The position numbers and the translations under genes are program-made. Of a stretch of 64,000 bases of DNA, positions 55,155 to 64,000 are shown in pieces. How positions within the stretch are numbered: the first letter of the stretch is position 1; every line of letters begins with the position of its first letter. Source of the DNA: Batkoa obscura (lineage: Eukaryota; Entomophthoromycota; Entomophthoromycetes; Entomophthorales; Batkoaceae); assembly GCA_030770535.1 (NCBI GenBank), contig JASVEC010000010.1, positions 1,116,001-1,180,000 on the forward strand. Direction: 5' to 3'. A model generated the notes under the pieces. The model had not been told where the DNA came from, searched no databases, and was given only the letters and a program-made list of their open reading frames with translations.

Positions 55155-57267
55155 ATCAACTAAGTAGTTATTATTATCAAAGTAAGATTTACCGAATTTG
55201 TTAAATAGTTTGGGGATGATTAAATTGGTTTCATTTTTCTATCTAATTCAAATATTTCAAAGTTTAAACCTGCTTGAAATTCTACAAACAATTTTTTTAT
55301 TAAAAAGTAAAAATATTCAATACAGTTTAAGCTATTTTATCATACTTTATATTGCAAGTTAGCTGAATCTCTATTAAAATTAATAGAAATTTCCAGATTA
55401 TTAGTTTTTTTTACTAATATAGCCTATATATTGATATTAATTAAAGTTATAGTATGTAAATAAGTACCTATTCCTATAAACCTTTATTAAGAAATATTTG
55501 TTATTAACTGCTTTATAGCTAATATTAGAGATCTACTAGCAAACAAACAAATTATTCTAATGTTACAATTGGATTATTACTAAGTTAATAAATAGCTGCA
55601 TGGAAGGGAGTGATTAGCCCTAAAACTACAAGAATTGTTTTTATATAATATAGGCAATATAATAATATTTTTTATTTATTATTGCAACTACTTACTTTTT
55701 AACTAATTATCAACTTAGTTATTAACAACTTAAACAATATTAACATTTGATAATTGAATTTTATCCTTTAGTAAATCACTTGGTTAGTAAATGCTGAAAC
55801 TTTTAAATTTTGAGTTATTTTTGTAACATAAGCTGGAGTTAACCTCAGTTTTTTAATTTTCTGTAAACTTTATAAGTTTGATTAGAATTAGATCACTTTT
55901 TTAATCTATCAAATACTGGATAATAATGTAGTTTGTTATCGTGTTTAATAAGACATAGATACTTTTTAATACCTTATATTATTATTATTATTTATACTTT
56001 TTAAAAATTATACTGTTTTCCTATTATTAAAAATTAAGCTGTCAATCTTATTATATTTATAAGTAAAAATCTCAAATTTTAAAATTTAAAACAATTTCTT
56101 ATAACTATCTATATATTAATTTTTATAAAACTTTTAAATAAAAGTTCTTTAGGCATTGAATCAATTAAATTGTTTTCTGAATTATGATTTAATATTTCAG
56201 ACAAACAATTAAAATAAACTTTATTGTTTTATCATTTTTTAAATATAAAATACTAAACCTTAATACTAATATAGCTTGTTTAAGAATTTTACTAATAATC
56301 TTTCCGCTCAAATAGCGCTTAAAAGGTGAAAAAAGTAATGAAACCAAAAAAATCATCCCCATATGCTCATATCTTTTTGGTAAATAAATGCAAAGGGACA
56401 ATTTCAATCAATTGAAAGATCATAATTTTGAATATTTTTATAAATAATATTATAAGACCAATATTATATCCTTTACAATTTTTAGAAAATAGTATCTAGA
56501 GCTATGATGATTAATTTTGCTTGGTATCACCTTTTGCTCTTTGACATAGATAGAAATATAGCCAAAGTAATATCTAAATAGACTTTATAGTTAGTGTCTT
56601 TTATAGTGTGTAAATGCATTCAATCAGTTTATTAGAGTAAAATTGCAGATATTGAAAAAGGAATAATGGCAACTATTGGGCAAAGTAAAAAACTAACCAA
56701 AGTTTAATCCTACATATAGGCATTGATTCATGTAAAACTTTGTACAACTTGCATTATGTTATACTTTACTAAAATAGCTATAAATAACAGTATTAGAAGT
56801 CTGAGTTCCACGAATACTGAATTTTTTGTACAAGCATTTATCAAAGAATATTTGACTTACACTTATACTTTTTTGAAAAAAATTTATCACTGAGTTTATT
56901 AGTATTAAAGTTATGATATAGCTGTAAGAGGCCATTAGAACCGTAAGTTCTAGAAAGTTATTTTTTCATTTGGATATAATAACTACTGGGTTTTTTAAAT
57001 ACTAAAAGCCCGTAATAACTATAATGAATTTAATTATGCTCTATATTGTTTTGGTCTAAATAGTCTAAATAGTCTAAATAGTTAGATTTTACTTTGTCAT
57101 TATTTACAAAAAGTATTGGTTGTTATTTTATGGTACTTAAGATATAAATAGCAGTTAAAAAAATTCAATATCATTGATTCTATCCAACTTACAATTTACT
57201 TTCGTCTCTCATCATACTCATGTTCCTTACATGGTTGGCATGTAGTTTGCTTAGTAGCCTAATATCA
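55155..57267. other. Gene-free stretch with one MITE-A copy
   Basis: 2.1 kb of AT-rich sequence: the leader of the SSP pseudogene, MITE-A at 56271-56364, and a short triplicated TAGTCTAAA run near 57057. The open frame at 56189-56407 overlaps MITE-A and is not a gene. Confidence 0.45.
56271..56364 (+). mobile_element. MITE-A copy, left end missing
   Basis: Starts within the family at GTTTAAGAATTTTACTAAT. The core CGCTCAAATAGCGCTTAAAA and the right end ATCATCCCCATAT are intact. Confidence 0.8.
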
Positions 57268-58376
57268 TCATCTATCATCTTCGGTTTCACGGGAATGACT
57301 AAAAAGTTCAGTATTATAGTAATTATCGTCAAAGTTTAATGTATTGATGGGCTTAATAAAAACAAGTTTAATAACAGCTCTTAGTGACTTCTTTTTGTTT
57401 AGTTGGGTTTATATAAGATGATTATTATAATTAGTACAGTTGCTATGAACTCAGTTATCCCTCTTATAGTTCCTTCAATTAATAATCCGTAGTTATTATT
57501 TTCCGCCTCTTTAGGATTAAGTTTACTGGCTATATTACCATTGATCAATGGTGATACGTCATTGATTTCTCCTCAAATTTAATATTTGAGCTTTGTTTAT
57601 ACTCCAAGGTATAAACAAATCGGTATCAATATCAGTAGGATTGCTAGTGAGTGATAGATTCAAATTTATTTTATAAGTGTTTTCATATATAAATAAATTG
57701 ACTAAAAAATTATCATAAACAATGAAGCATTCCAGATGATTGAGTTTAGTAGAATGATTTAATAATATATTGGAATAGTTAGAACTGAATTTTATAAAAA
57801 TTAACTTGGTTATCAAAATCCTTTATAATACTATAAATAAACTCTTTTCCTTTTATAATATCTATACTCTTATTGTCTTTGTACTTGATATCATATTTAT
57901 TTACTATGTTTCTATTTAAATCCAATTCATATAAATTAATCTCATCTTGTAAAACATGATAATAATGTATGGTTTCTTCGAAATCAAACTTCAATATATT
58001 AGTTTTGCTTTTTAACTGATAAAACCCGTTAATAAAAGATTCGTTATACTACTCCTTTTTTTGAATACTAAGATAACCAAATGAAAGCATTGTTTTATCA
58101 GCATTATCATAGAAGCTTATTAATACTTTTTTTGATACTAAATACGTATGACATAATAGTTTAATTAAATATATTATTTGCTCTAATTTCTTCATATCCT
58201 ACTGCATTGCCGCTTAATTTGAATGCATTTCTTAGATCTAATTTAAATAACACTTTATTAGGCTCTCTTCTACCTAAACTTGGGATCTCAATAAGCCCAG
58301 ATATATAATATAATTCAACATCTATTATAGCACATCCATCGTCAGTTAGGCTTGGTGTTTTCTGTGTTAATTTCAT
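57268..58376 (-). pseudogene. Remnant of a kelch-like (beta-propeller) membrane protein gene
   Basis: Host-gene relic spread over three minus-strand frames. The first part (ATG at 58376) reads QKTPSLTDDGCAIIDVELYY and NKVLFKLDLRNAFKLSGN, the layout of fungal kelch or galactose-oxidase-like propellers. Next comes MLSFGYLSIQKKE, then an open stretch at 57994-57779 (FDFEETIHYYHVLQDEINLY). A further stretch ends PWSINKAQIL. The last piece has a TM helix (ITEFIATVLIIIIILYK) followed by a cytoplasmic-type tail in another frame. At least three frame changes and one or more stops separate these parts, and no signal peptide is seen. The kelch assignment is by layout from memory. Confidence 0.55.
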
Positions 58377-59867
58377 TGAATAATAAACTGATAAGCGTTA
58401 AAAACAATCACATTATAAAAACAAGCTAAATGTAGATTTAGTCTAATATATATTTCATGTAGCCTTTAATAGGTAAAAAGCTCATCCACATATATATAAT
58501 GTTTTTAACTGGTTACTATTTATGATAAATTTACCAAATTCATTAAAGTTTGATTCCATGTTAAATTATTTTCATTTTTGCTAAATTGCTAATGATTTTC
58601 CTAGTACTGTCTACTGTCATTTTAGCTAAATTATAAAGAATTTGTTAAAAGAGGTATTTTGGGATTAGAAAAATATACTCTGGTATTATCAAGAATCAAA
58701 ATAATATCTATAAAAAAAATCAATAGAAATCCACTAGCTTTTAATTTTCAATAGAAATGGGAATGTATTTTTTGTTTAAGAATTTTACTAACAATCTTTC
58801 CACTCAAATAGCGCTTAAAAAACGGAAAAGTAACGAAATCAAAAAAAACATACCTAAATACTATGATTCTAAGTAGTTAATAAGTTTAAAATTAAGGTTG
58901 ATTTAAAATATTATGCAATAGTATTTTCAGATCCTTGATAAAAAATCATGGTAACTTTTAAGGTAATAGAGCCTGATAGATAAGGCTCAAAAGGATTTAT
59001 TATTTAAGGTTATTATCCATAGATATTTGCCCATTGTCTTGTACTAGGTTTTCAATTATTTCTAATTTGTGAATATTTATGAAACCAAGTTTTATTTCAA
59101 TGTCCTTCTATTATTCATTTATAATATGTGATTTGAAATAACGACAAGCTTCTACTTTATTTTTCTACCAATTACAAAAATTAATTTAACACAATTATTA
59201 TTATGATATCGGGCTATAGCTTTTTAGTTATTTTTGCCATTTATTTTTAGATAGTTGACAATCTACCATTATTAAAGGTAGATTACTTAAGTAAAAATAA
59301 CAATTCTAACAAAAAATTAATAATCAGATTTTACTATACGTTCCCTGTTAAGATTCTTTGAGCATTTTGTATTTTTGTAATAGCTTAAGTAATATTAAAT
59401 AAAAACATCAGAATACTTAAATGATTTAACTGAGGAGTATATTGGATATTTTTACTTATAATCATATATGCAACTTACTCTAATCTCAATCTGTTTTTAA
59501 ACTTTAAATCATTTAACTTTAGACTATAACTTTTTAAGTTCTACCACTTTGTTAATATAATTTATTTTGATGAAATAAAAACTAGCTATATTGGTTGAAC
59601 TGTTATTCAATGCATTGTCTTATAGCACAATATAAGGGAATATATAGTTTTAATAAATAGCATAAATGTACAAGACTTAAAAAAGAATACGTATATAAAT
59701 ATAAAATCAATATTCAGATTAAAATTTAAAAATGTAACTTTGTAAATAGATATAAAACAAGTAAACATTTCAACAATAAAATAGAACAAAAACAAAAATA
59801 CTTTGAATTTCTTATAAAAAATTATCATTCGTACTGTATTTAAATTTGTAAATAAAAAATAAAAAAT
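58377..59867. other. Gene-free stretch with one MITE-A copy
   Basis: About 1.5 kb of AT-rich sequence, with MITE-A at 58756-58858. The open frame at 59607-59828 (-) has only low-complexity Phe/Ile content and is not accepted. Confidence 0.45.
58756..58858 (+). mobile_element. MITE-A copy
   Basis: AATGGGAATGTATTTTTTGT, TTAAGAATTTTACTAACAAT, the core CACTCAAATAGCGCTTAAAA, ending AACATACCTAAAT. Confidence 0.82.
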
Positions 59868-60258
59868 ATGAAGATGAATAGCCTTGTTATTTTAGCTTTA
59901 TTAATTGCAGAGGATATTATCAGTTCTAATGTAAGTGATCTTGGAAATAACTTTAGGTGCACACTAAATATCACCATATAGGAGTGTTTTTTTTGGCTTC
60001 ATTACTTTTTCCATCTTTTAAGCGCTATTTGAGTGGAAAAATTATTAGTAAAATCCTTAAATACAAAAATACATCCCCATATGTTTGTTGTTAAGTAATG
60101 AAAGTTATGACTAGATCATGGCTTCAGATCCTAATTGCTTAACGTGTTAGATATTGACTGGTGATCATTATAGTTGCTTTGAATATAACTTTAAAGATCA
60201 GTATGATGTCTGGAAACGTATGGTTGATCGCGTGAAACTAAAAGGTCCAAAAGTATAG
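59868..60258 (+). pseudogene. Remnant of a small secreted protein gene, interrupted by MITE-A
   Basis: An ATG at 59868 starts a signal-peptide-like stretch (MNSLVILALLIAEDIISSN) ending at a GTAAGT donor-like site (59931). MITE-A then occupies 59976-60082. Beyond it, an open stretch with two Cys near its start (DPNCLTC, a stop, then TGDHYSCFEYNFKDQYDVWK) ends at a stop at 60256. If the element lies in an intron the gene could still have been spliced, but the stop in the downstream part argues for decay. Family unknown. Confidence 0.4.
59976..60082 (-). mobile_element. MITE-A copy
   Basis: ATATAGGAGTGTTTTTTTTG, GGCTTCATTACTTTTTCC, the core TTAAGCGCTATTTGAGTGG, and ACATCCCCATAT. Close to the family consensus. 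Confidence 0.87.
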
Positions 60259-61296
60259 TACGAGGTAGCAAACCACCTACTGGCTGTTTTAACTAAACTA
60301 ATGTGGGTCAAAAATGTCCCCCTTGTTGAATAAAAATGGTGTGAAATAGGATTGTTATTTAAAATTTAATGGGAAATATTCATAAGGGTGTAAGGATTAA
60401 AGCCCAAATTATATTATATTGATTTGAAATAAATAAAGCAAATCTTGATAGTTTGATTAAGTATTTGTTTTGATATTTAGGTTGTTATATGGGGATACGG
60501 TTTTTAAAAATTTACTAACCTTTCCATTTAAATAGTGCTTAAAAAATGGAAAAAATGATAAAACTAAAAAAACATCCACATATAATCTTTTGAATCCTGA
60601 ATTCAAAAAAATTATTTAAATCTAATGATATAAACAAAGTTTATTCAAAAACATTGGAGAATAAATAACTTTAAAAGGTAAAAAGGAAATCCTCCCAAGA
60701 CTTTCGAGTCCTAGAATTACTTGATTCACAGCTAAACATCCTACATATTATACTGCTAATCCAATTTGTTTTAGTCTGTCATGAAAAAAGGTGCATTTTT
60801 AAAATGTTAATAATATAAATTTGTTAGTTGAGATATGAAATATTACATGTTTGGTTTGTTCTTAATGGATTTTTAGTAAAAAATAATACATTCTAAATGA
60901 GGTAATTAATCTGAAGCGACTAAAAAAATTAGATAATTATAAAGCAGTTTTATTTATTTCATGGTTAACTTCCAAATTGACTTATAAATTTGCAACTTTA
61001 CAAAATAAACTGAACTATATAATAGTTATTTTACTAATTATACATCCCTGTTTATTTTACAAAATTATAAATTTAAATAAATTATACTTAAATCATAAGA
61101 GTACCATCAAAATAATAAATGAACATGCTTGGAAGAAAATAAAATAGTAGAACAATTAATTGATAGCTCTAATAAATAGAAATGATAGGCTGGAATAAGA
61201 ATAAATTATATACTTTGTAGGAACAAACTTACTATTAATAATACCTTAAAATTTGTATAAATTTTGCTTTTTATCTTTTAATTAATTATTTTTAAA
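60259..61296. other. Intergenic region with one MITE-A copy
   Basis: About 1 kb: MITE-A at 60487-60583, AT-rich sequence, and the kinase promoter. No other gene. Confidence 0.45.
60487..60583 (+). mobile_element. MITE-A copy
   Basis: ATATGGGGATACGGTTTTTA, AAATTTACTAACCTTTCC, the core AAATAGTGCTTAAAAAATGG and ACATCCACATAT. A small deletion in the left half. Confidence 0.8.
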
Positions 61297-64000
61297 ATGA
61301 CTGAACTCAAATATGTTGGCGAAATTGATTATAGTCAGATCATTATAGAAAAAGAGTTAGGGGCTGGTGGTTTTGGATCTGTACATTTAGTGAAATACCG
61401 TGGTATGACATGTGCTATGAAACAATTAAAACTTACTCATTGCGATAACAGTAAAAAGAAAAAATTGGTATCTTCTTTAAAATTAGAAGCTGAAGCTTTG
61501 TCAAAACTAGGTCAATGTCCTTATATTATTCAATTTATTGGTACATGTATAGGTAGCGGCAACACTATGTGTATGTTAATGGAATACATAAATGGTAGAG
61601 ATTTGGCTAAATTTATTGAAAAAGACTGTGATATTTTTAATTGGGACTTGAGACAACGCGTAACTATTGAAATTGCATTAGGAATGAATTTTATTCATTC
61701 CAAGGGTATTATACATCGTGATATCAAATCAGACAATATTTTGATTGATTGTTCTGGGGAAATGTATCGAGCTAAAATTGCAGATTTTGGTATATGTCGT
61801 GTAGAAAAGGAGGACTTTGAAGCGGAAAAAACAATGACTTTTATGGGGGCTGGTTCTCCTTGCTGGATGGCACCAGAATTATTTAACAAAATTGGAGTTG
61901 AACCAACTAAAAAAACAGATATATATGCTTTAGGTGTAGTGATGTGGGAAATTTGCGCTTTAAAAAGACCTTTTCAAAACATGGATCATCATCAAATAGG
62001 AATAAATAAATTAAATGGAACAATTGAAGAAGTTCCCAGCTCTACACCCCAAAATTATAAAGAGCTAATGATGCGTTGCCAACACCCCGATCCAATAATT
62101 CGTCCATTTGCAGATGAAGTTGCTTATCTTATTAAAAGTTGGACTACAGCATATGATACACATATCCAGGATGTAGACGCATTGGATTTAGGAACTATAT
62201 TTGGTACCAAATTTTATGAAACCAGTTTAGCTTCAACAGTAATGGTAAGTAAATATGATCCAATTGATGAAGAGAAATTCGAGAGTTTATTAAATGAATA
62301 TGAGACTTATAAAAGAGAAAGCAGTAGGCAACAAGTAGTTAGTATGCTTAAAATGAGAATCGAGAGTGATAGTTTAGGCAAATTTTACATGGTTGTTGGC
62401 ACAATTTATTATGAAGGTGCAAGGCTATCTAGAAATTACAACAAAAGTTTATTTTATTATAAAAAATCAGCAGAATTAAAAAACTTAGAAGGTATTACAC
62501 GTTTGGGTATCATGTATAAGCATGGGTATGGAATTGAGCAACCTGACCTTGATGGTGCTTTTGAGTTGTTTACTATGGCTGCTAAAAATGGCTCTGCAGC
62601 TGCTCAATATTCTTTAGGAGAATGTTATTCTCTAGGGTTAGGGACATCTCAGGATATACCAAAGGCAGTTTATTACTTTAGACAATCTGCTGCTCAAGAG
62701 TTCCCTCAAGCATTGTATATGTTAGGTCATTACTATTACAATGGAGAAGTAGTTGAAACAAACTATAGTGAAGCTTTTAGACTATATAAAAAAGCCGGTG
62801 ATAAAGGTCACGGTGATGCTCAATTTTCATTAGGGATCATGTATAAGCATGGTATTGGGTTAGATACTAATGACGAAGAAGCTTTGCGTTGGTTTCGAAA
62901 AGCAGCAATCCAAGGTCATTCAAGAGCACAAAATAATACAGGATCCTGTTATTATTTTGGTATCGGAACTGCTAAAGATTTACTAGAAGCAGCAGGGTGG
63001 TATCGTAAATCAGCAATGCAAGGAAACCCTTCCGCACAATACAATTTAGCAGAATGTTATTCTAATGGTCATGGTGTAGAACAAAATCCTAAAGAAGCTT
63101 TCATATGGTTGAATAAGTCAGCAGAACAAGGTCATTCTGGAGCCCAATTGCAATTAGGAATGTGTTATTTTACTGGAGTAGCAATAGATAAAGATTATGA
63201 TAAAGCAATTAAATATTTCAAACTAGCAGCTGATCAAAATAATCCAGTGGCGCAGTCTTCTTTAGCTCAATGTTATTTAAGAGGCCAAGGAACTAATATT
63301 GATAATGAATTAGGATTTAACTATTCTAAATTAGCTTCTGAGGCTGGACAAGTGGAGGGTATGCATCAATTAGCTTGTTGTTATTTTAATGGTGTTGGTA
63401 CGATGAAAGATTTTGACAAAGCTTTCTATTGGTTTAAAGAAGCTCACGATAAAGGCCACAAGCTATCCGGCATGGCTTTAGCTACTTGTTATAAAGATGG
63501 ATTGGGGACTGCCCCTTCTGATGAGTTAAGTTTTAAATGTTACCTAGAGCTATCTGAATCTGGTGACTCTGATGCCCAATCTAATGTAGGTTCCTGTTAT
63601 CTTTTAGGGAAAGGGGTAGCCATGGATCTAGAGAAAGCCATTTATTATTTTAATTTAGCAGTCGAAAGAAATAACCCAAGTGGCTTAGTAAATTTAGCTC
63701 AATGCTACCAGAATGGTAATGGGGTGGAAAAGGATGAAGCTAAAGCAGTGGAATTATATACTAAAGCAGCGGATCAAGGTTCACTTATTTCAATGTTTAA
63801 TTTAGCAGTATCCTATGAAAGAGGTGATGGGTTATTTTATAAAGATATGCAAGGGGCAATGAGATATTATGAAATGGCAGCAAACAAAGGTTTTTTACCA
63901 GCTCAAGAAAGATTAACACAATTGAAACTAATCATGCAAAAAGTTCGAGGTAAAAATTCAAATTTATCCAAATCTCAAATGGAATCAACCCTTGGATCTA
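61297..64000 (+). CDS. TKL-like protein kinase with Sel1 repeats (5' part)
   Basis: The open frame runs from ATG 61297 off the right edge; 901 codons are visible without intron. Kinase domain, residues about 15-285: Gly loop GAGGFGSV (22-29), Lys42 in CAMKQLK, HRDIKSDN (His140-Asp142), DFG (163-165), a WMAPE segment and TDIYALGVVMWEI. All catalytic residues are present, and the HRDIKSDN form suits TKL-type kinases. From about residue 360 there are roughly 14 Sel1 repeats (for example AQYSLGECYSLGLGTSQD and DAQFSLGIMYKHGIG), each a 36-residue helical hairpin. Such kinase-Sel1 proteins are abundant in early-diverging fungi. Targets unknown; the Sel1 solenoid likely binds protein partners. Confidence 0.92.
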   Translation, partial: MTELKYVGEIDYSQIIIEKELGAGGFGSVHLVKYRGMTCAMKQLKLTHCDNSKKKKLVSSLKLEAEALSKLGQCPYIIQFIGTCIGSGNTMCMLMEYINGRDLAKFIEKDCDIFNWDLRQRVTIEIALGMNFIHSKGIIHRDIKSDNILIDCSGEMYRAKIADFGICRVEKEDFEAEKTMTFMGAGSPCWMAPELFNKIGVEPTKKTDIYALGVVMWEICALKRPFQNMDHHQIGINKLNGTIEEVPSSTPQNYKELMMRCQHPDPIIRPFADEVAYLIKSWTTAYDTHIQDVDALDLGTIFGTKFYETSLASTVMVSKYDPIDEEKFESLLNEYETYKRESSRQQVVSMLKMRIESDSLGKFYMVVGTIYYEGARLSRNYNKSLFYYKKSAELKNLEGITRLGIMYKHGYGIEQPDLDGAFELFTMAAKNGSAAAQYSLGECYSLGLGTSQDIPKAVYYFRQSAAQEFPQALYMLGHYYYNGEVVETNYSEAFRLYKKAGDKGHGDAQFSLGIMYKHGIGLDTNDEEALRWFRKAAIQGHSRAQNNTGSCYYFGIGTAKDLLEAAGWYRKSAMQGNPSAQYNLAECYSNGHGVEQNPKEAFIWLNKSAEQGHSGAQLQLGMCYFTGVAIDKDYDKAIKYFKLAADQNNPVAQSSLAQCYLRGQGTNIDNELGFNYSKLASEAGQVEGMHQLACCYFNGVGTMKDFDKAFYWFKEAHDKGHKLSGMALATCYKDGLGTAPSDELSFKCYLELSESGDSDAQSNVGSCYLLGKGVAMDLEKAIYYFNLAVERNNPSGLVNLAQCYQNGNGVEKDEAKAVELYTKAADQGSLISMFNLAVSYERGDGLFYKDMQGAMRYYEMAANKGFLPAQERLTQLKLIMQKVRGKNSNLSKSQMESTLGS

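Noticed and set aside
59607-59828. 73-residue Phe/Ile-rich minus-strand frame
   Set aside because: Composition follows the AT-rich background and no motif or start context supports it.
26661-60583. MITE-A copies as a CRISPR-like or structured array
   Set aside because: Spacing is irregular (tens of bases to many kb), both orientations occur, and copies differ in age; this fits transposon derivatives.

Overview
The window is AT-rich nuclear DNA of a fungus. Genes carry short spliceosomal introns (about 40-75 bases, GTAAGT-like donors, YAG acceptors). Genes recognised include Sla2, a NatC-type acetyltransferase, a Rho GTPase with CaaX box, microsomal P450s, a rhodopsin-like 7TM receptor, a kelch-like membrane protein remnant and a kinase with Sel1 repeats. 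Together with the extreme AT content this fits an early-diverging zygomycete-grade fungus. My best guess is Entomophthoromycotina (Conidiobolus-like); this rests on recall of family content, not on a search.

Layout. 1-23.5 kb is a conserved, gene-dense housekeeping half. In order it holds: Sla2 (-, cut by the left edge), a small mitochondrial protein (+), a DUF4436 membrane protein (-), NAA30/MAK3 (+), a CobW/ZNG1 GTPase (+), a polyprenol-reductase-like enzyme (-), a membrane-anchored PIP kinase (-), an uncharacterised multi-TM protein (-), a UDP-glycosyltransferase (-), tRNA-Glu (-), an LRR-DH-PH RhoGEF (+), a Pop3/Rpp38-like protein (+) and a Rho GTPase (+). Most of these required joining exons; every join kept frame and gave a continuous protein.

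25-61 kb is an accessory half. It holds two Gly/Tyr-rich secreted proteins, a lineage-specific family of small secreted proteins (SSPs) with a Thr/Lys/Val 'TVTKT' module near the N terminus and low-complexity tails, four identical tRNA-Ser(AGA) genes, a second identical tRNA-Glu, a 7TM receptor and a tail-to-tail pair of paralogous P450s. It also holds pseudogenes (an SSP with a micro-inversion in its signal-peptide region, a kelch-like protein, a fragment of a secreted protein) and long gene-free AT-rich stretches. Two SSP genes are identical copies lying in a 997-bp inverted duplication separated by a 1.2-kb spacer.

About 17 copies of a hairpin-forming ~105-bp miniature inverted-repeat element (here 'MITE-A') are scattered almost only through this half. 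Two other terminal-inverted-repeat elements (209 and 258 bp) are also present. The last 2.7 kb begin a TKL-like kinase with about 14 Sel1 repeats, running off the right edge.

The clearest candidates for undescribed biology are the SSP family with its shared upstream block, the MITE-A family, the perfect inverted duplication, the micro-inverted SSP pseudogene and the transmembrane-anchored PIP kinase.
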